Shown: positions 25,076 to 33,869 of the stretch, one piece after another
How positions within the stretch are numbered: position 1 is the first letter of the stretch
Layout: each line of letters opens with the position of its first letter
The notes under the pieces: generated by a model
Database searches by the model: none
The model's input: the letters and a program-made list of their open reading frames with translations, nothing else
What the model was told of the DNA's origin: nothing
DNA from: Halorubrum distributum JCM 10118
GTDB lineage: Archaea; Halobacteriota; Halobacteria; Halobacteriales; Haloferacaceae
Length of the DNA: 58,358 bases
Assembly: GCF_000337335.1 (NCBI RefSeq)
Contig: NZ_AOJN01000039.1
Coordinates: 85,767 to 144,124 of the forward strand
Direction of reading: 5' to 3'
Translations under genes and position numbers: made by a program

Positions 25076-26473
25076 TCACGCCGTCGACGCCGCCACGGCG
25101 TCGGTCATCCAGCAGTCGTCCACGTCGCCGAGAGCGCTGTCCGTGTCCCCGCTCCCGCCGCCGACGCGGACGAGCCGGAACTCGTAGCGACCGGTGACGC
25201 TGCCGTTCTCCCGGATGACGACCTCGACCTCCGCCGTGCCGTCGGATATCTCCGGCACCGAGTACTGGGCAGTGTCGTACGTGAGCATCGGCCCGTACTG
25301 CTCTGTCTCGAACAGCTCGACGTACTCGCCGGTCGACCCGACCAGCTCCTTGTTTCGCGGCGACGCGAACGCCCGCAGGGTCCGGATGCCGTCGTTCGTC
25401 GCGTTGTCGTTGTAGCGGAGCGCGTTCATCTGGATCTGGACGACCTGGAGCGCGGACCGCTCGCAGGTGGGGGAGAGGGCGGTGTTCCGCTCGGCCTCGC
25501 CGGTCGGATCGCCGTCCGCGACGGAGACGGTGTTCCCGGCGTCGTCCCCGGACCCCTCAGTCCCGCCGTCGCTGCCGTTCGTCGACCCTGTCGCGTCCGA
25601 GTCCGTCGCCGACGGGTCGGTCGTTCCGTCGCCCCCGACGCCGGCGACACCGCCGAGTTCGGTGATTCCGGCGGTGCCGGCGGCGAATCCGGCACCTGCC
25701 GCCGCGACGAGGAGCGCGGCGACGGCGACCGCCGCGAGGACGGTCCGCGGAGAGCGCCGCTCGTTCGGCGCGCCGGTGGTGGCGGACTCGGCCGCCGTCG
25801 CCTCGCCGCTCGGAACGGCGGCGTTCGATCGGTCGCGAGCCCGCGGATCGCCGGAAGAGTCATCGGTGGTCCGGTCGGTGGGCAGGGAGGCGGTATCGCC
25901 TCCCGTCACGCCCGACGCGACGGCGCCCGTCGCCGCGCCGTCATCGGTCGCCGTTCCCTCACCGTCCGACTCGTCGCCGTCGACATCGGTCACACCGTCG
26001 TCGTCCGCCGCGTCGGTGTCTGAAGCGGCCGCACCGCCGTCGTCCGCCGCGTCGGTATCTGAAGCGGCCGCACCGTCGTACGCTTCGGACCGGACCGGGA
26101 CGCCGAGGAGTCGGTCGGCGATGGCGTTCGCCTCCGCCGGCGGGACGGCGTACAGGAGCCGTTCGCGGAGGTCCGCCGGCGTCACGACCTCGGCGTCGTG
26201 GTCGGGGCCGAGGTCGTCGAGCGAGTCGCTCGCGACGACGACGGCGTCGACGGCGTCAACGGCATCGTCAGGCACCCCTCGGTCCGCGGCCGCGACGGCG
26301 AGCAGTTCGGTCCGGCGGCCCCCCTCCGACACCGTGACGCGGGGCGGGTCGACCTCGACGCCGTCGGCGGTCGCCGCGTACGTCTCGCCGACGAGCGCCG
26401 CGAACGCGTCGCTGTCGAACGACTCGAGTTCTGTCGCGAACGCGTCGAGGGGGATGGGGCTGCTCGCGGTCAC
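25076..26473 (-). CDS. membrane protein with RE-like N-terminus and DUF4864-like C-terminus
   Basis: A 465-residue protein starting at GTG 26473. Residues about 1-115 look like a restriction-endonuclease-like sensor fold (DAVVVASDSLDDL). About 128-240 is Asp/Ala-rich low complexity with a repeated ASDTDAADD unit. One membrane helix lies near 247-270. The external C-terminus (about 325-455) has VVQIQMNALRYNDNATNDGI and FASPRNKELVGSTGEYVELF, resembling DUF4864. The combination is unusual; a cytoplasmic-to-external sensor is an inference. Confidence 0.65.
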   Translation of the reverse strand: MTASSPIPLDAFATELESFDSDAFAALVGETYAATADGVEVDPPRVTVSEGGRRTELLAVAAADRGVPDDAVDAVDAVVVASDSLDDLGPDHDAEVVTPADLRERLLYAVPPAEANAIADRLLGVPVRSEAYDGAAASDTDAADDGGAAASDTDAADDDGVTDVDGDESDGEGTATDDGAATGAVASGVTGGDTASLPTDRTTDDSSGDPRARDRSNAAVPSGEATAAESATTGAPNERRSPRTVLAAVAVAALLVAAAGAGFAAGTAGITELGGVAGVGGDGTTDPSATDSDATGSTNGSDGGTEGSGDDAGNTVSVADGDPTGEAERNTALSPTCERSALQVVQIQMNALRYNDNATNDGIRTLRAFASPRNKELVGSTGEYVELFETEQYGPMLTYDTAQYSVPEISDGTAEVEVVIRENGSVTGRYEFRLVRVGGGSGDTDSALGDVDDCWMTDAVAASTA

Positions 26474-26599
26474 TTGGCGATCGCCACGTACGGTTGGGAG
26501 TATGTGACGCGGTCTCTTTGCTCTTGCGTCGAGGAGAAACGGCGCGGCGGCTCATCGTGAGAGCGGACCGCGAGTAAAACGTCGGAGCGGTCGAGGGCG

Positions 26600-27190
26600 C
26601 TACTTGCCCTGCCGGTCGTTCGAGGTGACGCTCGGGCGCGTCTTCTCGGTGCCCTTGCCGCGCTTGCGCTGGCCGCGGCCCTTGGTGCCGGCGGAAGTGA
26701 GGCCGCGGTACGCGCGGCCCTTGTGGTCGTCCGAGCAGATCCAGTTCAGCTGGTCGTCGTTCTCGATCGCGGGGTGGGCGGGGTCCACGAGGATGACCTC
26801 GTGCCACTTCTGGGAGCCGTCCTCACCGACCCAGTAGGAGTTGAGCACGCGGAGGTTGCGGTACTTCCGCGAGGCGCGCTCCTCGGCGATGCGCTGGATC
26901 GACTTGCGGCGCGAGACGCGGTTGACGCCCTGGCGCTTCGAGCGGCGGCCCGCCTTGAAGCGCTGCTTGCGCGAGCCGCCCTTCCGGACGCTCACGCGGG
27001 CGACGATGACGCCCTGCTTGGCCTTGTAGCCCAGTTCGCGGGCTTTGTCCAGCCGGGTGGGACGCTCGATGCGCTCGATGGCGCCCTGGTCGCGCCACTC
27101 CTGTTTGCGCTGCCACTGCAGCTCCGCTAGTTTCCCCTCCTTGGGGGACCGCCACGCCTCCTTGATGTGCGAGTAGAAGCTTCGTGCCAT
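26600..27190 (-). CDS. rpl15e: 50S ribosomal protein L15e
   Basis: A 196-residue archaeal/eukaryotic-type large-subunit protein. MARSFYSHIKEAWRSP, RKQEWRDQGAIERI, RLDKARELGYKAKQGVIVAR, VSVRKGGSRKQRFKAGRRSK and the C-terminal TSAGTKGRGQRKRGKGTEKT are diagnostic. It binds 23S rRNA. It stands alone, not in a ribosomal operon, and no clear TATA box is visible before the ATG, but a 27-bp near-palindrome lies 61 bases upstream. Confidence 0.97.
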   Translation of the reverse strand: MARSFYSHIKEAWRSPKEGKLAELQWQRKQEWRDQGAIERIERPTRLDKARELGYKAKQGVIVARVSVRKGGSRKQRFKAGRRSKRQGVNRVSRRKSIQRIAEERASRKYRNLRVLNSYWVGEDGSQKWHEVILVDPAHPAIENDDQLNWICSDDHKGRAYRGLTSAGTKGRGQRKRGKGTEKTRPSVTSNDRQGK

Positions 27191-27250
27191 TGTGTGTTGC
27201 GCGGACGGTTGCGATTCAGCCGCGAGGGGCCACATGTCGTCTCGTCCCGG

Positions 27251-27277
27251 GGCGTGCGGTCGGTCCGACCGCACGCC
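27251..27277. promoter_or_regulatory. 27-bp near-perfect palindrome upstream of L15e
   Basis: GGCGTGCGGTCGG, a single T, then its exact reverse complement CCGACCGCACGCC. A centre of one base suits a dimeric protein operator better than an RNA hairpin, although a stem with a small loop is possible. It lies 61 bases upstream of rpl15e. Confidence 0.6.
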
Positions 27278-27412
27278 TCGGCGGCGAGTGCCCGCTGTGT
27301 CCGCACCAGCGAGTTGGCGGAAATACCCGCGGTCCGCCCTTAACCGCTTCGCTCCGCGGGTCGCGTGGGGAGAGGTAACAAGGAAACCGGACCGGCACGC
27401 ATCCGGCTCTCA

Positions 27413-27458
27413 CACGGTCGGACGCCCGCGATCTCCCGCGATCGTCACGGTCGGACGC
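27413..27458. promoter_or_regulatory. 13-base direct repeats, 33-bp spacing
   Basis: CACGGTCGGACGC occurs at 27413-27425 and 27446-27458. Spacing of 33 bp puts both copies on about the same face of the DNA helix, which would suit two bound regulators. No function is known. Confidence 0.4.
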
Positions 27459-27805
27459 GCCGTCCGTCCACGCGCGCCTGATTTATGCGTCGAGGACTGC
27501 GACGGATCCGTGGGCGCGGGCGTTCGCATCCGCCGGAGTCCGGCCGAGCGCTCGTCCGCGCCGGGCCGCGCCGACCGCCGAGCGTTCCCCCGGGCGGTCG
27601 GCCAGCGACCCGAGCGAGAGACAGAGGGACACGACGCGACGAATCGAGGGAAAGCACACGCGCCGCGCTTCTCGACCGAGCCGCGGCCCGCACGCTCCCG
27701 ATCGCCCCGCGTCGATCGATTAAAGTTCACTTGTATCGATGAACCGCCAGTGGTACACATCGACGCCGCGCCGGGAGACCGCGGGCTCGACGGAGGGTGG
27801 TCCGG

Positions 27806-28900
27806 ATGGGCGAGGTGAGGCTCGTCGTCGTCGCGGGGACGACCGAGACGGCCGCCATCGACGGGATCAGCGCCGCGGGCGCAGACCCGGAGCTGCGCGT
27901 CCACACGCCGAGCGCGGACCTCGAGATCGTCGAGGCGGGGCGCCCCGCGCCGGGGTCGCCCGTACCGGTGAGCCCGAGCGGCTGTCCGACGCCTGCGGTC
28001 GTCACCCGGGCGGTCCGCGAACTGCTCGGCCCCGAGTCGCTCCCCGTCGAGTTCCTCGACGCCGGGCTCGACGCGCCGAGCGCGGCGACGGTCCGCGACG
28101 TCGGCGCCTCGCCGGGCGGCGACCTCCGAGACCCGGAACCGGTCCCAGAGGCGGCGACCGTCTTCGAGCGCGCCCGCTCGCTGGCGCCGGAACTCGCCGC
28201 GTCCGACGGAGAGAGGGAAGCGGGAGACGACACCGAGCTGCTCGTCGCGGAGACGATCCCCGGCGGGACGACGACCGCGCTCGGCGCGTTGACCGCGCTG
28301 GGCGAGCGCGCCGCCGTCTCCTCGTCGCTGCCGGCGAACCCGATCGAGCGCAAGCGCCGCGTCGTCGCCGAGGGACTCGACGCGAGCGGCATCGACCCGG
28401 GCGACGCGGCGGACGATCCGATCGAGGCGGTCCGACTGGCGGGCGATCCGGTCCTCGCCGCCGTCGCCGGCCTGATCGTCGGCTGCGCGGACGCCGGGAT
28501 CGACGTCACCCTCGCCGGCGGCACACAGCTCGCAGCCGCGGCGGCGCTCGCCCGGCACGCCGGCGTCGACCGCCCGCTCCCGCTGGCGACCACGTCGCTC
28601 GTCGCCGACGACCCGACCGCGGACCTGCCGGCGCTCGCCGCCGACCTCGACCTGACGCTCGCCGCCGCCGACCCCGGATTCGGCGAGAGCGACCACCCGG
28701 CGCTGACGGCGTACGCCCGCGGCGAGGCGAAGGAGGGCGTCGGCATGGGCGGGGCGCTCGCGCTCGCTGACCGCGCCGGCGTCGCCGACGCCGCCGTCCG
28801 CGATCGGATCGCCGCCGTGACCGACCGCCTGCTCGCCGAGCGTGCGGGAATCGACGGGGAGGACGGACGTCCCGCCGCGAACGGGGGCGGCCCGCGGTGA
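27806..28900 (+). CDS. cobT: archaeal CobT-family phosphoribosyltransferase
   Basis: A 364-residue homolog of nicotinate-nucleotide:5,6-dimethylbenzimidazole phosphoribosyltransferase, which activates the lower-ligand base of cobalamin. Motifs ETIPGGTTTALGAL, ITLAGGTQLAAAA-like TLAGGTQLAAAAALARHAG and a Gly-rich GVGMGGALALADRAG near the end fit the archaeal branch. ATG 27806 follows a GGAGGG Shine-Dalgarno-like site by about 9 bases; GTG 27797 would lie inside that site. The gene's last four bases overlap the GTG of cbiA. Confidence 0.85.
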   Translation: MGEVRLVVVAGTTETAAIDGISAAGADPELRVHTPSADLEIVEAGRPAPGSPVPVSPSGCPTPAVVTRAVRELLGPESLPVEFLDAGLDAPSAATVRDVGASPGGDLRDPEPVPEAATVFERARSLAPELAASDGEREAGDDTELLVAETIPGGTTTALGALTALGERAAVSSSLPANPIERKRRVVAEGLDASGIDPGDAADDPIEAVRLAGDPVLAAVAGLIVGCADAGIDVTLAGGTQLAAAAALARHAGVDRPLPLATTSLVADDPTADLPALAADLDLTLAAADPGFGESDHPALTAYARGEAKEGVGMGGALALADRAGVADAAVRDRIAAVTDRLLAERAGIDGEDGRPAANGGGPR

Positions 28901-30219
28901 GGGGGCTCGTCCTCGCCGGCACGGCCTCCGGCGTCGGCAAGACCGTGGCGGCGCTCGCGACGCTGCGCGCGTTCGAGAACGCGGGGCGGACCGTCCAGCC
29001 CGCGAAGGCGGGCCCGGACTTCATCGACCCGAGCCACCACGCCCGGGTCGCGGGACGCCCGTCGCGGACGCTGGACCCGTGGCTTCAGGGTGAGGACGGG
29101 CTCCGGCGCAACTACGCCCGCGGCGAGGGCGACGTCTGCGTCGTCGAGGGGATGATGGGGCTGTACGACGGCGACGCCGCGAGCACGGCCGGCGTTGCGG
29201 CCGCGCTGGACCTCCCGGTCGTCCTCGTCGTCGACGCGAGCGCCGGGATGGAGAGCGTCGCGGCGACCGCGCTCGGCTTCGCGAGGTACGCCGACCGGAC
29301 GTCCCACGACGTCGACGTGGCCGGCGTGATCGCCCAGCGGGCGCACGGCGGCCGCCACGAGGAGGGGATCCGCGAGGCGCTCCCCGACGAGCTCGCCTAC
29401 TGCGGCCGGGTCCCGCCGCGCGAGGACCTGGAGATCCCCGACCGCCATCTCGGGCTCCGAATGGGCGAGGAGGCGCCGCTCGACGCCGACGCGCTCGACG
29501 CGGCCGCCGAGACGCTCCGGACCGACCGCCTGCTCGACCTCGCTCGGGAGCCGACGCCGGCCGCGACCGAGCCGTCCGCCGGGAACTCCCCGAAGAGCGG
29601 CGAGGGCCCGCGGATCGCAGTCGCCGACGACGAGGCCTTCCGGTTCGTCTACCCGGCCACCCGCGAGCGCCTGAGCGAGCGCGCGACGGTGGTCCCGTTC
29701 GCGCCCGCGACCGGCGACGACCTCCCGCCCTGCGACGGCGTCTACCTCCCCGGCGGCTACCCGGAGCTCCACGCCGAAGCGCTCGCCGAGGGCCCGGCGC
29801 TCGGGTCGATCGCGACCGTCGCGTCCGAGGGCACGCCCGTCCTCGGCGAGTGCGGCGGGCTGATGGCGCTCGCGGAGACGCTGTCGACGGTCGACGGGGA
29901 CACCCACGAGATGGCGGGCGTCCTCCCCGCGACGGTCGAGCGCCGCGAGCGGTACCAGGCGCTCGATCACGTCGAACTGCGCGCGCGGCGGGACGCACTC
30001 ACGGCGAGCGGCGGCGAGCGGCTCCGCGGCCACGAGTTCCACTACTCCGCGGCCGACGTCGCGTCCGACGCGCGGTTCGCCTTCGACGTTGAGCGCGGGA
30101 CCGGGATCGACGGCGACCGGGACGGGCTGACCGAGTACCGCACGCTCGGGACGTACTGTCACGTCCACGCCGCGAGCGGGGCGTTCGACGCGTTCCTCGA
30201 CGAGGTGGAACAGCGATGA
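28897..30219 (+). CDS. cbiA: cobyrinate a,c-diamide synthase
   Basis: A 440-residue amidotransferase that amidates the a and c side chains of cobyrinate. The ATP-binding P-loop TASGVGKTVAAL is at about 9-20, with PAKAGPDFIDPSHH following. The C-terminal class I glutaminase domain has the nucleophile Cys in GECGGLMALAETL and His in LGTYCHVHAA. GTG 28897 overlaps the cobT stop (GTGA), a translational-coupling arrangement that repeats down the operon. Confidence 0.94.
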   Translation: MRGLVLAGTASGVGKTVAALATLRAFENAGRTVQPAKAGPDFIDPSHHARVAGRPSRTLDPWLQGEDGLRRNYARGEGDVCVVEGMMGLYDGDAASTAGVAAALDLPVVLVVDASAGMESVAATALGFARYADRTSHDVDVAGVIAQRAHGGRHEEGIREALPDELAYCGRVPPREDLEIPDRHLGLRMGEEAPLDADALDAAAETLRTDRLLDLAREPTPAATEPSAGNSPKSGEGPRIAVADDEAFRFVYPATRERLSERATVVPFAPATGDDLPPCDGVYLPGGYPELHAEALAEGPALGSIATVASEGTPVLGECGGLMALAETLSTVDGDTHEMAGVLPATVERRERYQALDHVELRARRDALTASGGERLRGHEFHYSAADVASDARFAFDVERGTGIDGDRDGLTEYRTLGTYCHVHAASGAFDAFLDEVEQR

Positions 30220-31259
30220 TGGCGAAAATCGCCCCCGCCGCCACCCTGCTTGCCCCGCTCTTCCTCGCGGTCGCGCTGGACCTCTTGGTCGCTGAGCCGC
30301 CGCGGCGGATCCATCCGGTCGCACTGTTCGGGCGGATCGTCGGGCCGTTCGACCGCGAGTGGGCCAGGCCGGGGCTCGTCGGCGTCGTGGTCGCGGTCGC
30401 GCTCCCGCTCGCCGCGGCCGCGGTCGCCGGCGGAGGTGTCTGGCTCGCGGCCGAGAACGGACCGCGAGTCGACGGCGTTCCGGTCCTCGCCGTCGCCGTT
30501 GCGGCCGCCGTGCTCTTCTCGGCCGCGAGCCTCCGGATGCTGCTCGACGTGACCCGCGACGTGGTCGACGAGAGCGAGGCGGACCCCGAGGCGGCCCGCG
30601 AGTCCGTCCGGGCGCTCGTCGGGCGCGACACGGGGGATCTCTCGCCGGCCGACCTCCGGAGCGCGGCGGTCGAGAGCGCGGCCGAGAACCTCGCGGACGG
30701 GTTCGTCGCGCCGCTGCTCTGGTTCGCGCTCGGGGCGACCGGGGGTGTCGCGCTCGGGGCGACCGGGGGTGTCGCGCTCGGCGCGGTCGCCGGTGGAGCG
30801 CCGACCGCTGAACTCGCCGAGACCGCCCTCGCCGCGGGCGTCTCGGCCGCGGCCTGGGCGAAGGCCGTGAACACGCTCGACTCGATGCTCGGCTACCGGT
30901 CGAAGCCGGTGGGCCGGGCGAGCGCCCGCCTCGACGACGCCGTCATGTACCTCCCGGCGCGGGCCGCGGCGTGTTGTCTCGCCGTCGCCGCCCGGTCGCC
31001 CGAGAGCCTGCGGCGCGCGCGGCCGCTGGCCCGCGAGCCAGCCTCGCCGAACTCGGGATGGCCGATGGCGACGGCCGCGGTCGCGCTCGGGGTTCGCTTG
31101 GAGAAGCCGGGGGCGTACGCCCTCGACGGCGGGGCGGCGCCGCCGACGCCCGCGGCCGCCCGGGACGCCGTGCGACTTGTCCGCGCCGCCGGCGGCGTCG
31201 CGGTCGCGGCCGCGGCGGGATGGTTCCTCGCGTTCTCGGGGGTGATCGCGTGGTCCTGA
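30216..31259 (+). CDS. cbiB: adenosylcobinamide-phosphate synthase CbiB
   Basis: A 347-residue membrane protein that attaches (R)-1-amino-2-propanol phosphate to adenosylcobyrate. EPPRRIHPVALFGRIVG near the N-terminus, AVESAAENLADGFVAPLLWF, AKAVNTLDSMLGYRS and ARLDDAVMYLPAR are family signatures. A 24-base tandem duplication at 30729-30776 repeats GATGGVAL in frame within a membrane segment, which most homologs would not have. ATG 30216 overlaps the cbiA stop. Confidence 0.92.
   Translation: MMAKIAPAATLLAPLFLAVALDLLVAEPPRRIHPVALFGRIVGPFDREWARPGLVGVVVAVALPLAAAAVAGGGVWLAAENGPRVDGVPVLAVAVAAAVLFSAASLRMLLDVTRDVVDESEADPEAARESVRALVGRDTGDLSPADLRSAAVESAAENLADGFVAPLLWFALGATGGVALGATGGVALGAVAGGAPTAELAETALAAGVSAAAWAKAVNTLDSMLGYRSKPVGRASARLDDAVMYLPARAAACCLAVAARSPESLRRARPLAREPASPNSGWPMATAAVALGVRLEKPGAYALDGGAAPPTPAAARDAVRLVRAAGGVAVAAAAGWFLAFSGVIAWS
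30729..30784 (+). repeat. in-frame 24-base tandem duplication inside cbiB
   Basis: The 24-base unit beginning GCGCTCGGGGCGACCGGGGG is present twice, followed by the first 8 bases of a third copy. It encodes ALGATGGV twice in a membrane helix and keeps the frame. Confidence 0.85.
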
Positions 31260-32077
31260 CGGTCGCCGCGCTCCGGGGCGCGCTCGGCTTCCTCTCTCGG
31301 ATCCCCGTGGGCGGCGGCGAGGGCGACTGGGAGGCGTTCCGGCGGACGCCCGCGGCCATACCGGCGGTCGGGTACCCGATCGGCGCCCTCCTCGCGCTGC
31401 CCGTCGCCGCCGCGACGCTGCTCCCGGTCCGAGTCCCGTCGCTCACGGTCGGGGTCGCGTTCGCCGCGTGGGTCTCCCTCGTCACCGGGATCACCCACCT
31501 CGACGGGGTCGCCGACTTGGGCGACGCGGCGGTCGTCCACGGCGACGCCGACCGGCGACGCGAGGTCATGAAGGACTCCGCGCTCGGCGTCGGCGGAACG
31601 CTCGCGCTCGCCCTGGTCGTCGTCGGACTCGTGACCGCCGCGACGGTGCTCGCGGACGTCGCCCGCCTCTCGCTCGTCGACGCGATCGTCATCGTTGTCG
31701 CCGCCGAGGTGGCCGCGAAGGGCGCAACGGCGACGCTCGTCTGCGTCGGAGAGGCTCCGCACGAGGGGCTCGGCTCCGCGCTGACCGAGCCCTCCGGCCC
31801 CCGAGCGCTCGTCGGCGTCGCGCTCGCGACGGCGCCCGTACTGCTGCTCGGGTGGCCGGCCGGCCGGCCCGGCTCCGTCGCCTCGGTCGCCGTCCAACCC
31901 GGCTCCGTCGTCCCGATCGCCGTCGTGCTCACCGCCGCGGGCGTCGCCGCCGCGCTCGTGTTAGCGTGGGCGCGCTCGCGACTCGGCGGGGTCAGCGGCG
32001 ACGTCCTCGGCGCGACGAACGAACTCGCCCGCGTCGTCGGGCTCCACGCGGGGGTGATCGCGTGGACGCTCTCGTGA
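31250..32077 (+). CDS. cobS: adenosylcobinamide-GDP ribazoletransferase (cobalamin synthase)
   Basis: A 275-residue membrane enzyme joining adenosylcobinamide-GDP to alpha-ribazole. GALGFLSRIPVGG, RRTPAAIPAVGYPIGA, the Asp motif THLDGVADLGDA and VMKDSALGVGG are hallmarks of CobS. GTG 31250 is chosen because it overlaps the cbiB end by 10 bases and gives a standard N-terminus (MVLTVAALRGALGF). Several Ala/Val/Leu-rich membrane helices cover the rest. Confidence 0.92.
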   Translation: MVLTVAALRGALGFLSRIPVGGGEGDWEAFRRTPAAIPAVGYPIGALLALPVAAATLLPVRVPSLTVGVAFAAWVSLVTGITHLDGVADLGDAAVVHGDADRRREVMKDSALGVGGTLALALVVVGLVTAATVLADVARLSLVDAIVIVVAAEVAAKGATATLVCVGEAPHEGLGSALTEPSGPRALVGVALATAPVLLLGWPAGRPGSVASVAVQPGSVVPIAVVLTAAGVAAALVLAWARSRLGGVSGDVLGATNELARVVGLHAGVIAWTLS

Positions 32078-32805
32078 TGTGCGGCGGCCGCGGCACGCGA
32101 CTGGGCGGCGACGGCGAGAAGCCGCTCGCGCCGGTCGCCGGACGCGCGATGGTCGACCGCGCGCTCGACGCCCTCGCCGCGAGCCGCGTCGAGACCGCGT
32201 ACGCGGCCGTCTCTCCGCAGACTCCGCGGACGCGAGAGCGGCTGGTCGCGCGGCAGGGCGACGGCGGGAACGGGGCTGCGACGGGGGGACCGCTCGAACT
32301 CGTCGTCGTCGACACGCCGGGCGACGGCTACGTCGCGGACCTCCAGGCGGCGTTGGCCGAGGGACCGACGGCGCCGACGCTCACCCTCGCGGCCGACCTC
32401 CCGCTGCTCGACGGGCCGGCGGTCGACGCGGTCCTCGACGCCCACCGCGCGGCCGACGCCGACGCGCTGTCGGTCCGGGTGCCCGCTGCGCGCAAGCGCG
32501 AGCTGGGCGCGAGCGCCGACGCCGCGACGCGGTACGACGACGGGGGCGGCGGTGGCGGTTCACCCGCCGAGCGCGTCCCCGCCGGGATCAACGTCGTCGG
32601 GGCGCTCGACGGCGCGGGCGACGAGGCGGTCCGCGCGACCCGCGACGCCCGCCTCGCCGTCAACGTCAACCGCCCCGAGGACCGCCGGCTGGCCGAGCGG
32701 ATCCTCGCCGGCGACCGTGACGCGCCCGACCTTCCGAGCGGCGGGGTCGACTGGCTCGACGCGGGCGACGCAGGGGCGAGGTCCGGGGGAGGTGAATCAC
32801 AGTGA
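32062..32805 (+). CDS. cobY: GTP:adenosylcobinamide-phosphate guanylyltransferase
   Basis: A 247-residue nucleotidyltransferase, the archaeal non-orthologous replacement of the CobU guanylyltransferase activity. The N-terminal MDALVMCGGRGTRLGGDGEK is the MobA-like nucleotide-binding signature, with TLAADLPLL as the metal-binding Asp region. An Asp/Gly-rich insertion (DDGGGGGGSP) sits around 158-167. GTG 32062 overlaps cobS by 16 bases, and the stop overlaps the next GTG. Confidence 0.87.
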   Translation: MDALVMCGGRGTRLGGDGEKPLAPVAGRAMVDRALDALAASRVETAYAAVSPQTPRTRERLVARQGDGGNGAATGGPLELVVVDTPGDGYVADLQAALAEGPTAPTLTLAADLPLLDGPAVDAVLDAHRAADADALSVRVPAARKRELGASADAATRYDDGGGGGGSPAERVPAGINVVGALDGAGDEAVRATRDARLAVNVNRPEDRRLAERILAGDRDAPDLPSGGVDWLDAGDAGARSGGGESQ

Positions 32806-33869
32806 ACCGAGAGCGGGCGACGTCTCTCGGCCGCGAGCCGCACGGCAGCAGCGACGACTCCGACCTGCTGGATTTCAGCGCGAACGCGAACCCCGAGGTC
32901 CCCGACGGGGTCGAGCGCGTGTACCGCGCGGCCTTCGAGACGGCGCGGACGTACCCGCCGGAGCCGCCGGACGCGTTCCGGGCGGCCGCCGCCGACTACG
33001 TAGACTGCGATCCGGAGCAGGTCGTGCCGACGCCGGGCGGGCTGGCGGCGATCCGGCTCGCGGTCTCGCTCGCGGTCGACGACGGCGACACGGCCCTGCT
33101 CCCTGCGCCGAGCTTCGGCGAGTACGCCCGCGAGGTCCGGCTTCGGGGCGGCGAGCCGGCGTTCGTCGACGCCGACCGCGTCCTCGACGCCGACCCGAGG
33201 GGCCACGCGCTGGCGGTCGTCTGCACGCCGAACAACCCGACCGGAACCGGCTACGACCGCGATGCGCTGCTCGCGTTCGCGGAGCGCTGTCGAGAGACCG
33301 ACACGGTGCTGCTCGTCGACGAGGCGTTCCTCGGGTTCACGGAGCGCGAGTCGCTCGCGAGGACCGACGGCGTCGTCGTCGCGCGGGCGCTCACCAAGCT
33401 GTTCGGCCTCCCCGGGATCCGGGCCGGCTTCGCGGTCGCGACGGGCGACCTCGGCGCGGCGCTGCGGGGCGCCCGCCGGACGTGGAACCTGAGCGCCCCG
33501 GCGCTCGCGACCGGGGAGTACTGCCTCCGACAGGAGGGTTTCGTCCGCGATACCCACGAGCGCGTCCGGCTGGAGCGCGAGCGGCTGCGCGACGCGCTCT
33601 CGGAGCGCTACGAGGTGGCGCCCTCCGAGGCGCCGTTCCTGCTCCTCGACGTCGGCGACCGCGACGTCGACCGCGTCGTCGAGCGCGCCCGCGACCGGGG
33701 CGTCGCGATCCGCGACGCGCGGAGCTTCCGCGGCCTCGACTCGCACGTCCGGGTCGCGGTGCGCCGCCCGGCGGAGAACGACCGCCTGCTGGCGGCGTTG
33801 GGCGTCGGCGGTGGCGGGGCCGGAGAGGGCGGGTCGGACGGTGACGGAGGGGTGGAGAGCGATGTTTGA
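32802..33869 (+). CDS. cobD: L-threonine-O-3-phosphate decarboxylase-like aminotransferase
   Basis: A 355-residue fold type I PLP enzyme. It would make (R)-1-amino-2-propanol phosphate, the linker that CbiB uses. DFSANANPEVPDGV, VPTPGGLAAIRLA, CTPNNPTGTGYDRDALL, LLVDEAFLGFTE and the PLP lysine K199 in ALTKLFGLPGIRAGF are seen. Histidinol-phosphate aminotransferases share this fold, so the assignment rests on the N-terminal motif and the operon position between cobY and cbiZ. GTG 32802 overlaps the cobY stop. Confidence 0.87.
   Translation: MNRERATSLGREPHGSSDDSDLLDFSANANPEVPDGVERVYRAAFETARTYPPEPPDAFRAAAADYVDCDPEQVVPTPGGLAAIRLAVSLAVDDGDTALLPAPSFGEYAREVRLRGGEPAFVDADRVLDADPRGHALAVVCTPNNPTGTGYDRDALLAFAERCRETDTVLLVDEAFLGFTERESLARTDGVVVARALTKLFGLPGIRAGFAVATGDLGAALRGARRTWNLSAPALATGEYCLRQEGFVRDTHERVRLERERLRDALSERYEVAPSEAPFLLLDVGDRDVDRVVERARDRGVAIRDARSFRGLDSHVRVAVRRPAENDRLLAALGVGGGGAGEGGSDGDGGVESDV

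Larger units (their letters stand above)
27191..27805. other. 615-base gene-free region between L15e and the cobalamin operon
   Basis: No conserved protein is readable on either strand. It holds a near-palindrome (27251-27277), a 13-base direct repeat (27413-27425 and 27446-27458), a TATA-like GATTAAAG (27716-27723) that predicts a start near 27748, and a GGAGGG Shine-Dalgarno-like stretch (27792-27797) before cobT. I see no B12 box and no cobalamin riboswitch core. Confidence 0.6.

Noticed and set aside
27191..27805. Cobalamin riboswitch before cobT
   Set aside because: I could not find a B12 box or the conserved core in the correct order on the + strand; only weak GC-rich similarity appears.
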